From assembly GCA_937902925.1 (NCBI GenBank), contig CALFNN010000082.1, forward strand, positions 22,902-86,901: a stretch of 64,000 nt of DNA, given 5' to 3'. The notes under the pieces were generated by a model. It was given only the letters and a program-made list of their open reading frames with translations. It had not been told where the DNA came from and searched no databases. This DNA comes from an uncultured Opitutaceae bacterium (lineage in GTDB: Bacteria > Verrucomicrobiota > Verrucomicrobiia > Opitutales > Opitutaceae). Every line of letters begins with the position of its first letter. Position 1 is the first letter of the stretch. This document shows, one piece after another, positions 18,100 through 26,982 of the stretch. The position numbers were made by a program, and so were the translations under genes.

Positions 18100-18825
18100 A
18101 TGCCTGAATATCCCGTTTCCACTCCGGCGAAAACCGCCGCGTCACCTCCCGGTTCCTCAATCGCGGCGCCCCCCGGGGTCGCGCCGGAAAAAACGGCGGT
18201 CGCGGTGCCGGTGGCCGGCGCTCGAGGCATCAAGGACCGCGCTCCCGTTGTGGCCGGGCCGCTTCCGCGCTGGATCGCTCCGCTGACCGTCGCGCTCGGG
18301 GCGTTGTCCGCCGCGCTTTTGATAACGGTCGTGATCCTCTGGAGCCAGGTGGGTGCGCGCGACACGACCATCGTGGAAAATCGAAATCGAGCCGATCAAC
18401 GGGATGTCGCCGCGACGGAAATGCGGGGCCAGTTGGACGGTGCCAAGGCAGACTCGACCAAGCTTCAATCCCAGGTCGAGGCCGCCAAGACCGAGTCGGC
18501 CCAGCTCAGCGGCAAGGTGGCGGAGGGGAAGGCCGGCGCGGTCGAGCTCGGAACCCGGTTGGAAAAAGCCAAGGCGATCTCCAACGGTTTCCAGTCGGGC
18601 ATGGAGGACGCCAAGGTCGCCGCCATCCGGGAGCAGGGACTGGCGGAGAAGGCCAAGGCCCAGGCCACGGTGATGCAGACCCGGCTCGATGCGGCCGAGT
18701 CCGACCGGACGAGACTTCAAACGCAATTGGTGGACAGCCGGGCCGAGGCCGACGCTTTGCAGGCAAAACTGGACAAGGCGGAAGCGGCGATCGCCCAACT
18801 GCAAAAGACACTCGCGCAGAAATAG
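18100..18825 (+). CDS. membrane-anchored coiled-coil protein
   Basis: A 241-residue protein. Residues 1-60 are Ala/Pro-rich and probably cytoplasmic. One transmembrane helix spans about 61-82 (IAPLTVALGALSAALLITVV). The rest is a continuous heptad-rich coiled coil high in Ala, Lys, Glu and Gln (KLQSQVEAAKTESAQLSGKV and similar), ending LQKTLAQK. No enzymatic motif. Its promoter is of the shared type, so it is probably co-regulated with the kinases upstream. It may be a periplasmic spacer or stress-linked envelope protein; the role is unknown. Confidence 0.7.
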   Translation: MPEYPVSTPAKTAASPPGSSIAAPPGVAPEKTAVAVPVAGARGIKDRAPVVAGPLPRWIAPLTVALGALSAALLITVVILWSQVGARDTTIVENRNRADQRDVAATEMRGQLDGAKADSTKLQSQVEAAKTESAQLSGKVAEGKAGAVELGTRLEKAKAISNGFQSGMEDAKVAAIREQGLAEKAKAQATVMQTRLDAAESDRTRLQTQLVDSRAEADALQAKLDKAEAAIAQLQKTLAQK

Positions 18826-18827
18826 CC

Positions 18828-18849
18828 CGATGGAGTTTCGCCTCCATCG
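18828..18849. repeat. hairpin downstream of coiled-coil gene
   Basis: Perfect arms CGATGGAG (18828-18835) and CTCCATCG (18842-18849). There is no T-run after it, so it is at best a weak terminator. Confidence 0.4.
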
Positions 18850-18953
18850 CGTAATCGTATCGGCAGGGAAAAAGTGCCGAGCCGGCGAAGAGCTCCACCG
18901 GTTTCAAGTCGGGCCTGTTTTCTAGGCTGGGGGAATCCCGGCTGTGCCATCCG

Positions 18954-21900
18954 ATGCGTCGTCGCCTCCTCCTTTTAGCCGCCTGGCTGGTCGCCGGGTT
19001 CATCACGGCGATCACCGCCCTGCCATGGTGGCTTGGTCCCGTGCTGGGGTGGGCGGGGCGTTCGCGGGGTGCGACCTTCGGCGCTTATGACCGGATCGGA
19101 TATTCCCGCTTCGCGCTGCACGATTTGACGGTGCGCCGGGCCGGCGTCACGATCACGGTTTCACGGATCGAGGCCGACACGCCGTTGCTGTGGCTCTGGC
19201 GAAGCTGGACCGGCCAGCCCGGGGAACTGCTGGCGGGACATTGGACGGTGAGGGTGGAGAGCCGCAACGGCGGTGAGCTCAAGCCGCCGGCGACCACCGT
19301 GGGAAACGGAGGCTGGCTTCCGTTGCGTGCCACGCTGATCCATCTCGCCGCGATGTTTGATCGCTGGCTGCCGCGGGCGAGAGCCGCTGCGGGCAGCGTG
19401 CAATGGCCGGGTGGCGCCCTTACGCTCGCATCGGCGACGTGGCAGGGACACTTGCTGGCCGCCGAAAACGTCACGGTCGGATCTTTGCACGCCAATGCCA
19501 CGCTCGCGTTACCGGCCGGAACGGACACGATGCGATTCACGGCCCGCACGATCGACGGACATGTCACGGCCGGTCTGGAAAGTCGCGGCGCGGATGTCAC
19601 GGGCATCGTCACATGGTGGGAGCAACGCGCGGCGCTGAACGCTCATTTTGGCGGGACCGCCTGGTTGCCGGCCACGGCGGCATTGCAGGCGGACGCCTGG
19701 CAGGTGCCCGGGGCACGGCTGAAGCTCGGCGAACTTTACGCGTTTGTGCGCGGGCACGGGACGATCGAGTGGCGCGACGGGCATTTCGAGGCGGATGCGG
19801 CGGCGACGGGCGAACCGCTGGCCGGAAAATTAGCGCCACCCCTGGAGGCGGCCGTTCGCGGGCATGGCGACGCACAGTCGTTTACCGTCGAGACGCTGCA
19901 CGCCACGCTGCCGGGAATCACCGCCGCGCTCAGCGAGTCGGTGACGCTCGACCGGCAGGGAAGATTTAAAACCAGCGCGGCGCGGTTTACGGTGGAGGCG
20001 GATCTGGCGAAGCAGCCGTGGTTTGTCGCGAAGGGGACGGTGAGCGGCGGCGCCGGTCTCGTGGCGGGCGTCGCCCAGTCGCCGGTCGTCGATTTCAACC
20101 TCGAGGCGCGGGATGTGGCAGTGGGCGACATTGCGCTGGGCACGGCGACGGCAAGGGGGCGCTTCGACTGGCCGCGGATGGAAATCACGGCCGGCACGAT
20201 CGTGCCGGCAGAAAACGGGGAAATCGCGTGGCATGGGGGGTGGGATTTTCGCACGAAGGAAATCTTTCGCGCGGCGGTCGCCGGACAAATCCGGCGCGCG
20301 GCGATTGCGCGCTGGCTGCCGGCGCATCCGGATTTCGAGACGATCGCCGTCAAGGTGGAGGCCAGCGGGCCGCTCGCGCGTCTGACCCACGCGGGCAGCG
20401 CGCAAGCCGACGGCGTGAAGCTGCCCGGGCTGAACCCGCTGGCGCTCGCGATCACATGGCGTGGCCACGGCGACCGCATCGAGGATTTCACGGCAGAAGC
20501 GACGGCGGGCACGACGGTGATTTCGGCGGCGGGTGCGGCGACACGCACGGAGATGCGCCTGACCGGACTGACGCTCGCGAAGGGCGGCGCGACGCACCTC
20601 AAGTTGACGGCGCCAGCGATCGTGAAGTGGAGCCCCGCGGCGCAGGTGGATGGATTGCAGCTGGCGGGTGACGGCGATGTCGGCGCCGCGGTCACATGGG
20701 GGGAAACCGGTCGCGTCGAGTTCACCGTCCACAAGGTTTTGTCGGCGTGGTTCGAGGACCTGGCGCCGCTGCCGGGGCCGGCGTGGCAGCTGAATTCACT
20801 CGCGATGTCCGGGGCATGGGACCGTGGACCGATGGCGTTCTCCGTGGCGGGCGAGGCGGCGATCGCTCTCGGCGACCGGCGCAGTGCGGTGGTGACCGTG
20901 GAAGCGAAAGGCGACAAGGACGGTTTGCGCGTGGAGGCGCTGCGCGCGACGGAGGGGACAACGACGATCGTTACGGCCACCGGGCAGGTTCCTGTCGTAT
21001 TTTTTCCGGCCGCGGCGCCGCGGATGCGAATCGAACCGAAGGGTGCGCTCCTGATCGAGGCGGCGACGGAATCGAATGCGACGTTCTGGGAGAAATTCAC
21101 GGAGCTGACGGGACTCGAGTTGAAGGAGCCGCAGGCGTCGGCGCACGTGACGGGCACATGGGCGCAACCGCTCGGCGAAATTCGCGTGAAGGCGGCCCAC
21201 GTTGCAATGGACGCGGCGCGTTTCAAACGACCGCTGCCGGCAATGACGTCGCTCGACCTGGCGCTGACGGGCGATCGCGGCGGGATAAAACTCGAGACGT
21301 TCTCCGCGCGCATCGAGGGCCAGGCGGTGCGGGCCGAAGGCCGGCTGCCGGTGACGGGAGGCGGGTGGGATGAGTTCCGCAAGGCGCCGCTCGCATTTGC
21401 ACTGCGCGGCACGGAGCTGCACCTCGAAGTGGCGGACGCGGGCCTGGCGGCGTTCGCGGGATTTCTGCCGGCGTATCTGGCGCCAAAGGGACGTCTGCAG
21501 GTCGACCTGAACTATCGGGGAGGTGGAGCGGTCGCCGGGTTTGTGCGCCTGCAGGACGGGGCTTCGCGGCGGCTGGGCCCGCTTGGCGTGTTGCAGGAGA
21601 TCAACGCGGACGCGCAGGTTTCCGGCCGCACGCTCGAACTGCGCACCGTGACGGCGACCGCCGGCGGCCGGCCGGTCACCCTGAGCGGCTCGGTCGAGTT
21701 TCCCGCCGGCGCCGAGCCGCGTTACGCGGTCGAGTTGCACGGGGAGAATCTGCCGTTCATGCGGCAAACCGGCCTGATCGTGCGGGGCGATCTGGATTTG
21801 AAACTCCACACGCCGGCGATCGGGCCGACGATACTCAGCGGCGCGGTCCGGCTGCGTGACAGCCTTTTTCTCTCCGACGTGCGCGCTTTCCTGCCGGGCG

Positions 21901-22634
21901 GCACGAAGGGCGGCGTGCGGGTGCCGCCGTATTTCGCGGTGGCCGCGCCGCCCCTCGGGGCCTGGGCGCTCAGCGTGGACGTCGGCGGCGAGCGGTTCAT
22001 GCGGCTGCGCACGCCCGTGTTCAACGGCGTGGCGTCAGCACGATTCCGCCTGGGTGGCACGCTCGCCGAACCGCGCCTGATCGGCGAAGTGGTGATCGAC
22101 GAGGGGCAGATCCTGATGCCGTTCGCGAGTTTCGCGGTGAAGCAGGGCACGCTGCGGATTACGGAGGATCGGCCGCACGAGCTGGCGCTCTTTCTGCGCG
22201 GGACCGGCCGCCGCAACGACTACGAGCTGACGATGGAAATCACGGGCACCGCGGCGGCGCCGAGCATCGTGTTCACGTCGAGTCCGGCGCTGGATTCGGG
22301 GCCGCTGTTGCTGATGGTGATGACCGGCGCCGCGCCGAGCAGCGAGATCGCTTTCACCAGCACGCAACGGTTCGCCCGCTTCGGAACCTACCTCGGTCAG
22401 ACGCTGCTCGGCAGTTTCGGCGGCGACGCCACCAGCGCCGACCGGCTCAGCATCGCTTCCGGCGAAAAGGTTTCGCGGCAGGGACGCGAGACCTACGACG
22501 TCGAATACAAACTGGCCGACCGCTGGAAATGGGTGGGGGAATACGACGAATTCGACGACTATAACATCGGGCTGAAGTGGCGGATCTACCCGGGGAAACG
22601 CGCTGCGGAGGCGCCACCCGATGCCCCGCACTAG
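18954..22634 (+). CDS. tamB: TamB-like translocation/assembly protein
   Basis: A 1226-residue protein. The N-terminal membrane anchor (LLLLAAWLVAGFITAITALP) is followed by a long periplasmic part of repeating beta-strand pattern. The C-terminal DUF490-type region contains RLGGTLAEPRLIGEVVIDEG, PSIVFTSSPALDSGPLLL, LIGLKWR-like NIGLKWRIYPG and a tail reading DVEYKLADRWKWVGEYDEF. TamB-type proteins bridge the inner membrane to TamA and are implicated in autotransporter assembly or lipid transfer. The gene overlaps the TamA-like gene by 14 bp, the standard tamB-tamA pairing in this phylum. The length is close to that of the E. coli protein. Confidence 0.85.
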   Translation: MRRRLLLLAAWLVAGFITAITALPWWLGPVLGWAGRSRGATFGAYDRIGYSRFALHDLTVRRAGVTITVSRIEADTPLLWLWRSWTGQPGELLAGHWTVRVESRNGGELKPPATTVGNGGWLPLRATLIHLAAMFDRWLPRARAAAGSVQWPGGALTLASATWQGHLLAAENVTVGSLHANATLALPAGTDTMRFTARTIDGHVTAGLESRGADVTGIVTWWEQRAALNAHFGGTAWLPATAALQADAWQVPGARLKLGELYAFVRGHGTIEWRDGHFEADAAATGEPLAGKLAPPLEAAVRGHGDAQSFTVETLHATLPGITAALSESVTLDRQGRFKTSAARFTVEADLAKQPWFVAKGTVSGGAGLVAGVAQSPVVDFNLEARDVAVGDIALGTATARGRFDWPRMEITAGTIVPAENGEIAWHGGWDFRTKEIFRAAVAGQIRRAAIARWLPAHPDFETIAVKVEASGPLARLTHAGSAQADGVKLPGLNPLALAITWRGHGDRIEDFTAEATAGTTVISAAGAATRTEMRLTGLTLAKGGATHLKLTAPAIVKWSPAAQVDGLQLAGDGDVGAAVTWGETGRVEFTVHKVLSAWFEDLAPLPGPAWQLNSLAMSGAWDRGPMAFSVAGEAAIALGDRRSAVVTVEAKGDKDGLRVEALRATEGTTTIVTATGQVPVVFFPAAAPRMRIEPKGALLIEAATESNATFWEKFTELTGLELKEPQASAHVTGTWAQPLGEIRVKAAHVAMDAARFKRPLPAMTSLDLALTGDRGGIKLETFSARIEGQAVRAEGRLPVTGGGWDEFRKAPLAFALRGTELHLEVADAGLAAFAGFLPAYLAPKGRLQVDLNYRGGGAVAGFVRLQDGASRRLGPLGVLQEINADAQVSGRTLELRTVTATAGGRPVTLSGSVEFPAGAEPRYAVELHGENLPFMRQTGLIVRGDLDLKLHTPAIGPTILSGAVRLRDSLFLSDVRAFLPGGTKGGVRVPPYFAVAAPPLGAWALSVDVGGERFMRLRTPVFNGVASARFRLGGTLAEPRLIGEVVIDEGQILMPFASFAVKQGTLRITEDRPHELALFLRGTGRRNDYELTMEITGTAAAPSIVFTSSPALDSGPLLLMVMTGAAPSSEIAFTSTQRFARFGTYLGQTLLGSFGGDATSADRLSIASGEKVSRQGRETYDVEYKLADRWKWVGEYDEFDDYNIGLKWRIYPGKRAAEAPPDAPH

Positions 22635-24747
22635 CCGACGGCGTCGGCGGGCCGCCGGCCTGGCCGCCTTGGTGCTCGCGGCCGCGGTGGCGCTGGCCGG
22701 TGCGTCCGCACCGCCGTCGTCGCCGACGGAACCGGCGACACTCCGGGTGTCGGGCGTCGGACTACTGCGCGACCGGGAACTGCGCCGCTCGCTCATCCTG
22801 CTGCTCGGGGCGCAGCGTGGATCGGTCCTCGATGCCAGCGCAATCGAGGATGCCGCCGTGATGCTCGTGTCGGCCCTCGGGGAGGAGGGCTTTCAGAAGC
22901 CGCGCGTGGAAATCGTCGCAACGCTGGTCGACGGCACCGTGCAATCGTCGGCATTCGACGCGAGTCTCGAGACGCCGCTGCCGCGCCCGCTGGTGGCGCA
23001 GAAGGTGGAATTCCGCGTGAAGCCCGGTGCGCGCTGGCATGTCGCCGCCGTGGAGATCACCGGCCTCACGGCGCTGCCGGTGAAAACCGCGCGGACCTAT
23101 TTTCGCGCCGAGGCGATGCTGATCGTGCTGGCGAGGACCAATGCCTACTCTCCGTCCCACGTCGAGAGCGGGGCAAGCGCGCTGCTCGGCGAGTTGCGGC
23201 AGCGCGGTTACGCCGACGCCGCGGTGCAGGCCGATGCCGTGACAACCGACGAGGCGAGCGGGGCCGTGTCGCTGCATGTGGCGGTGACGGAAGGCGCACG
23301 CTGGCAGGTGGCCGCCGTCCGCTACGAGGGCGCGACGAGCGACGCCGTGACGCTGCCCCTCGCGACGGGATGGACGGGTCGGGCGTGGTCGCGGACCCTG
23401 GAGGAAAACTTGAAGGAGACGATCCGGCGGGCCTACGACCAAAAAGGATTTCCCGATGTCGCCGTGCAGATCCTGACCGATTCGCGGCCGGTGCGGGAAG
23501 GAGTCAGGCTGGTGACCGTCACCGCCAAAATCCAGCCGGGGCCGGAAGTGACGATCGGCCGGGTGCATTTCGAGGGCGATGTCATCACGCGGGAGCCGGT
23601 GCTGCGGCGCACCGTGCGGATGCAGGCCGGGGAGCCGCTGGATCCGCTGGCGCTGGCGACCGCCCGCTATCGGGTATCCCGGCTGGGAGTGTTCGACTCG
23701 GTGGACCTGCATTACGAGCCGGCGGCGGGCGCGGTGCGCGATCCGGTGTTCACCCTGAACGAGAGCGAGCGCTATGAGGCGAGCGTGCTGTTCGGGTGGG
23801 GCAGCTACGAGCAATTGCGCGGCGGCATCGAGTTTCGCCAGCTCAACCTCTTCGGGCTGGCGCACCAGAGCCGGTTTCAGCTCGTGCAGTCGATGAAGAG
23901 CACGAACGCCGACTATACCTATTCGGTGCCGGAAATCTTCGGCGAGTCGATCGACGGCGCGGCGCGGCTCTTCGCCCTGCAGCGCCAGGAAATCGCGTTC
24001 CGGCGCCAGGAGTTCGGTGCGAGCTTCACGTTGAAGCGGCCGGTTCCGTGGCTGCACGCCGAGGGCACGGTCGGTTACACGTTTCAGGCGCTGCGCAACC
24101 AGGACAACGAACTCGCGACCCAGGCGACCGACCAGGCGCAGGTCAACGTGGCAAGCGTGGATGTCGGGCTGACCGGCGACCATCGCGACAACCCGCTGCG
24201 TCCGCGACGCGGCTACCGGTGGTTCACGCAGCTCGAGGTGGCCGGCCGCAATCTCGGAGGCGCGGCGGAGTATCAACGGCTCGAAGTGGGCGTGGCCTAT
24301 CATACGCCGTGGGGCGACGGGCATTGGCTTCACTTTGGGGCGACCCACGGGGTGATCACGACGTTGGGGACGACCGACGCGACGCTGCCGGTGAACAAGC
24401 GATTCTTTCCCGGCGGCGACAACAGCATCCGCGGCTTCCGGCCGGGCGAGGCGGCGCCGCGCGGGGCGGACGGGCTTTTCGTCGGGGCGAAGAGCTACGT
24501 GCTGCTCAACTTCGAGCTGGAGCAGGCGCTCACGCCGAACTGGTCGGTGGTGGCGTTGGTGGACGCGCTGGGCATCGCGGCGCAATTACGCGACTATCCC
24601 TTCGCCGAGCGACTCTACACCGCCGGGCTGGGCGTGCGTTATCAGACGTTGATCGGACCGATCCGGGTGGAATACGGCCGCAACTTGAATCCCCGGACCG
24701 GCGATCCGGGCGGAACATGGCAGATCTCGATCGGCTATCCTTTTTAA
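22621..24747 (+). CDS. tamA: TamA/Omp85-family outer-membrane protein
   Basis: A 708-residue protein with an N-terminal signal (AGLAALVLAAAVALAGASA). POTRA domains occupy about 40-330 (for example VTIGRVHFEGDVITREPVLR). The C-terminal barrel has the Omp85 motif region FFPGGDNSIRGFRPGEAAPR and ends VEYGRNLNPRTGDPGGTWQI then SIGYPF, with a terminal Phe as expected for a BamA substrate. Its start lies inside the end of the TamB-like gene. It most likely forms the outer-membrane half of a TAM complex; BamA itself is less likely given this neighbour. Confidence 0.85.
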   Translation: MPRTSRRRRRAAGLAALVLAAAVALAGASAPPSSPTEPATLRVSGVGLLRDRELRRSLILLLGAQRGSVLDASAIEDAAVMLVSALGEEGFQKPRVEIVATLVDGTVQSSAFDASLETPLPRPLVAQKVEFRVKPGARWHVAAVEITGLTALPVKTARTYFRAEAMLIVLARTNAYSPSHVESGASALLGELRQRGYADAAVQADAVTTDEASGAVSLHVAVTEGARWQVAAVRYEGATSDAVTLPLATGWTGRAWSRTLEENLKETIRRAYDQKGFPDVAVQILTDSRPVREGVRLVTVTAKIQPGPEVTIGRVHFEGDVITREPVLRRTVRMQAGEPLDPLALATARYRVSRLGVFDSVDLHYEPAAGAVRDPVFTLNESERYEASVLFGWGSYEQLRGGIEFRQLNLFGLAHQSRFQLVQSMKSTNADYTYSVPEIFGESIDGAARLFALQRQEIAFRRQEFGASFTLKRPVPWLHAEGTVGYTFQALRNQDNELATQATDQAQVNVASVDVGLTGDHRDNPLRPRRGYRWFTQLEVAGRNLGGAAEYQRLEVGVAYHTPWGDGHWLHFGATHGVITTLGTTDATLPVNKRFFPGGDNSIRGFRPGEAAPRGADGLFVGAKSYVLLNFELEQALTPNWSVVALVDALGIAAQLRDYPFAERLYTAGLGVRYQTLIGPIRVEYGRNLNPRTGDPGGTWQISIGYPF

Positions 24748-24755
24748 AGGCGGAC

Positions 24756-25526
24756 ATGCGTTTCACCGTGACCAACCTGTCGCGTCGGACCGCCCCACAG
24801 CATGACCGTCGACCCGGCGTTGGCTGGCTGCGGGAGGCGGGCACACGGATGCGGACGCACTGGTTGGCCAAGATGTTGGGCACGATGGCCGCCATGGGCG
24901 CGTTCTTCGCGGCCTATTTCTGGCTGCTCCGTCATCCACTTTATCCAATCACGATCATGCCGCTCACGGCTCTCGACCGGATCGTCGGATTTCGACCTGC
25001 GGCGCTCCCGGTTTATTTGTCTCTCTGGCTTTACGTGTCACTGGCGCCCGGGCTGCTGGTCGGGCGACGCGAAATCCTGGCTTACGTTCTGGCGGTTGTC
25101 GGGCTTGGCGTTTTCGGCCTCGGCACGTTCCTCGTCTGGCCGACGGCCGTGCCGCCATCCGGCGTCAACTGGTCGCAGCATCCGGCGTTTGGGTTTCTGC
25201 AGGCCGCGGATGCCGCGGGCAACGCGTGCCCCTCCTTGCACGTCGCGTTCGCCGTGCTGACCGCGATGTGGCTCGGGCGGTCGTTGCGCCAGATGGGAGC
25301 CGGCCGGGGCGTGCGGTCGTTCAACTGGCTGTGGTGCGGGGGCATTCTTTATTCCACGGTCGCGATCCGCCAGCACGTCGCCCTCGATGTCCTCGCCGGG
25401 TCCGCGCTTGGTGCGGCGATAGCCGGGCTGCTTTTGCGATGGGTTCAGACTCCCACGCGCCGGTTTGATCCCGGGTTCGGATCTCCCGCCACCAGTTGTT
25501 CCGGTCCGGGCACGACGCACCGGTAG
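24756..25526 (+). CDS. PAP2-family membrane phosphatase
   Basis: A 256-residue protein with about six transmembrane helices. It carries the C-terminal PAP2 motifs: PSLHVAFAVL (about 160) and RQHVALDVLAG (about 205), which supply the catalytic His pair and Asp. The classical first motif (KxxxxxxRP) is not evident, as in the PAP2_3/inositolphosphotransferase-like branch. Likely acts on lipid phosphates or diphosphates in the envelope. It begins 8 bp after the TamA-like stop and overlaps convergently with the deacetylase gene by 82 bp. Confidence 0.75.
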   Translation: MRFTVTNLSRRTAPQHDRRPGVGWLREAGTRMRTHWLAKMLGTMAAMGAFFAAYFWLLRHPLYPITIMPLTALDRIVGFRPAALPVYLSLWLYVSLAPGLLVGRREILAYVLAVVGLGVFGLGTFLVWPTAVPPSGVNWSQHPAFGFLQAADAAGNACPSLHVAFAVLTAMWLGRSLRQMGAGRGVRSFNWLWCGGILYSTVAIRQHVALDVLAGSALGAAIAGLLLRWVQTPTRRFDPGFGSPATSCSGPGTTHR

Positions 25527-26269
25527 CCTTCGTCGCGCAGCCGCTGAAGGACATGGCGGATCGCGTGGAGGCGAATGGCCGGCGGCACGCGTGGACCTTC
25601 ATGCAGAAGGAGGATGGCGCCCGGCGCGAGATGGTGGAGCACCCGGGCGGCCACGATGTCGACGTCGTCCCGTCTGCTTTCGCGACCGCGCGCGCTCCAG
25701 CCGATGCAGGTCAGTCCACGCGCGCGCAGGGCGCGCCCCAGTGCGAGATTCTTGATGCCCGCGGGTGGACGAAATCGCGTGGGCTGCACTCCCGTGACCC
25801 GCAATGCCGCCAGGCCCGCCTCGAGTTCATGTTTCACCCGCCGGGGCGAAGCACACCAAAACCAGGCCAGCGGATGCGTGTGCGTGTGGTGCGCCACCTC
25901 GTGCCCGGCGGCGACGATCGCGCGAATCAGGTCGGGATGGCGGGCGGCGTTTTCTCCGATGACAAAAAATGTCGCGCGGGCCCCGTGCGCCGCCAGCAGT
26001 TCGAGAATGCGCGGCGTGTCGTCGGGGTCGGGGCCGTCGTCGATCGTCAGCCACACCTCGCGCCGGCCGGTCCGGAAGCGCCGGTGCGTGCGCACCAGTC
26101 CCTGTGCCCGCATGGCGAACAGGTGATAGGCCAGAAGCGCGTCGGGCCCGAGCCATAGCGCCAGCGCCGTCACCGGCGCCGGCGAGGCGACGAAGACAGC
26201 CGCGAATTTTCCGGCCAGATTGACGATGACGAGAAGCCACACGCCGGGCCTTCCGCTCAGCGAGCCCAT
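25445..26269 (-). CDS. polysaccharide deacetylase (NodB/CE4 family)
   Basis: A 274-residue protein. The CE4 motifs are in order: LTIDDGPDPDD (catalytic Asp-Asp), HEVAHHTHTHPLAW (metal His pair), TRFRPPAGIKN and LLLHEGPR near the C-terminus. An N-terminal hydrophobic stretch (VWLLVIVNLAGKFAAVFVA) makes it membrane-bound. Likely removes N-acetyl groups from a cell-wall or envelope polysaccharide. Its start overlaps the end of the PagL-like gene by 13 bp, so the two form an operon. Confidence 0.85.
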   Translation of the reverse strand: MGSLSGRPGVWLLVIVNLAGKFAAVFVASPAPVTALALWLGPDALLAYHLFAMRAQGLVRTHRRFRTGRREVWLTIDDGPDPDDTPRILELLAAHGARATFFVIGENAARHPDLIRAIVAAGHEVAHHTHTHPLAWFWCASPRRVKHELEAGLAALRVTGVQPTRFRPPAGIKNLALGRALRARGLTCIGWSARGRESRRDDVDIVAARVLHHLAPGAILLLHEGPRVPPAIRLHAIRHVLQRLRDEGYRCVVPGPEQLVAGDPNPGSNRRVGV

Positions 26270-26847
26270 CCGCAGCCGAGTGTGAATCCCAGCGCGTCGA
26301 TTCCCGGATTGGGCTTGGTCATCCCGCCGTTCGACATGTGTTGAAACATGATGCCGGCGCTCCACCGAATATTCTTGGCGGTGACGTGCTCGATGCCGCC
26401 GCGGATGAACCAATTCAGCGTCAAGTCCTGGCCCATGCCGCCTTTGATGCCACGGGAATCGATCACGCCGAAGCCGCCGCCCGATCCGGTGAACAACGAC
26501 CAGGTTCCGGTCTTGTTCCAGAGTTCCAGCGACGGCGACCCGGCGACGCCGACATAGTGCGACTCCGGTCCGTTTTGAACCCAAGTGCCGATCAACGTGA
26601 GCCGGTGCCGGAGCACGATCCGGGAACCGTTCGAAAAGGCGTGGCCAAAGAATTCCGCGGATCGCCATGACAGCTGCGTTGGCACCAGCCGGTAAGCGAT
26701 CGGGGTGCCGCTGCCGATTTCCCAGAGCTCGCCCGTTTCGACAGTCAGGGCGCTGGACGCCCAGGGCAGGGTGGGGAATGGTTCGGCCGCGAAAACGGCG
26801 GCGTAGAAAACGCAGCCGAGCAGGGTGGTCTTGAGGAGATGGGACAT
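26257..26847 (-). CDS. pagL: PagL-like lipid A 3-O-deacylase (acyloxyacyl hydrolase)
   Basis: A 196-residue outer-membrane barrel protein with a signal peptide (LLKTTLLGCVFYAAVFA). The ATG at 26847 is preferred over an upstream in-frame start lacking a signal. The C-terminal block FQHMSNGGMTKPNPGIDALG matches the PagL active-site region, giving His170 and Ser172 as catalytic pair. The position of the third residue (Glu140 in Pseudomonas PagL) is taken here by Asp184, if the alignment is right. Known family members remove the 3-O acyl chain from lipid A. Operon partner: the deacetylase downstream. Confidence 0.8.
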   Translation of the reverse strand: MSHLLKTTLLGCVFYAAVFAAEPFPTLPWASSALTVETGELWEIGSGTPIAYRLVPTQLSWRSAEFFGHAFSNGSRIVLRHRLTLIGTWVQNGPESHYVGVAGSPSLELWNKTGTWSLFTGSGGGFGVIDSRGIKGGMGQDLTLNWFIRGGIEHVTAKNIRWSAGIMFQHMSNGGMTKPNPGIDALGFTLGCGWAR

Positions 26848-26982
26848 AAAAAAGTGGTTTTCGGGAAGAGGAGAACGGGGTTTTGTGGGGTGGGTGCGGC
26901 CATCGCCCGTTCGGCCACGAGCAAACTTACGCGCTGGATTCTCCACCTGTGGCTGGCGCGGATTCGATTTTCGGGGGGGCGC

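Noticed and set aside
26848..26982. CACCCACCCCAC upstream of the PagL-like gene
   Set aside because: C-rich and superficially similar to the shared box, but it lacks the AT end (CCAT) and no -10-like hexamer follows at 22 nt.
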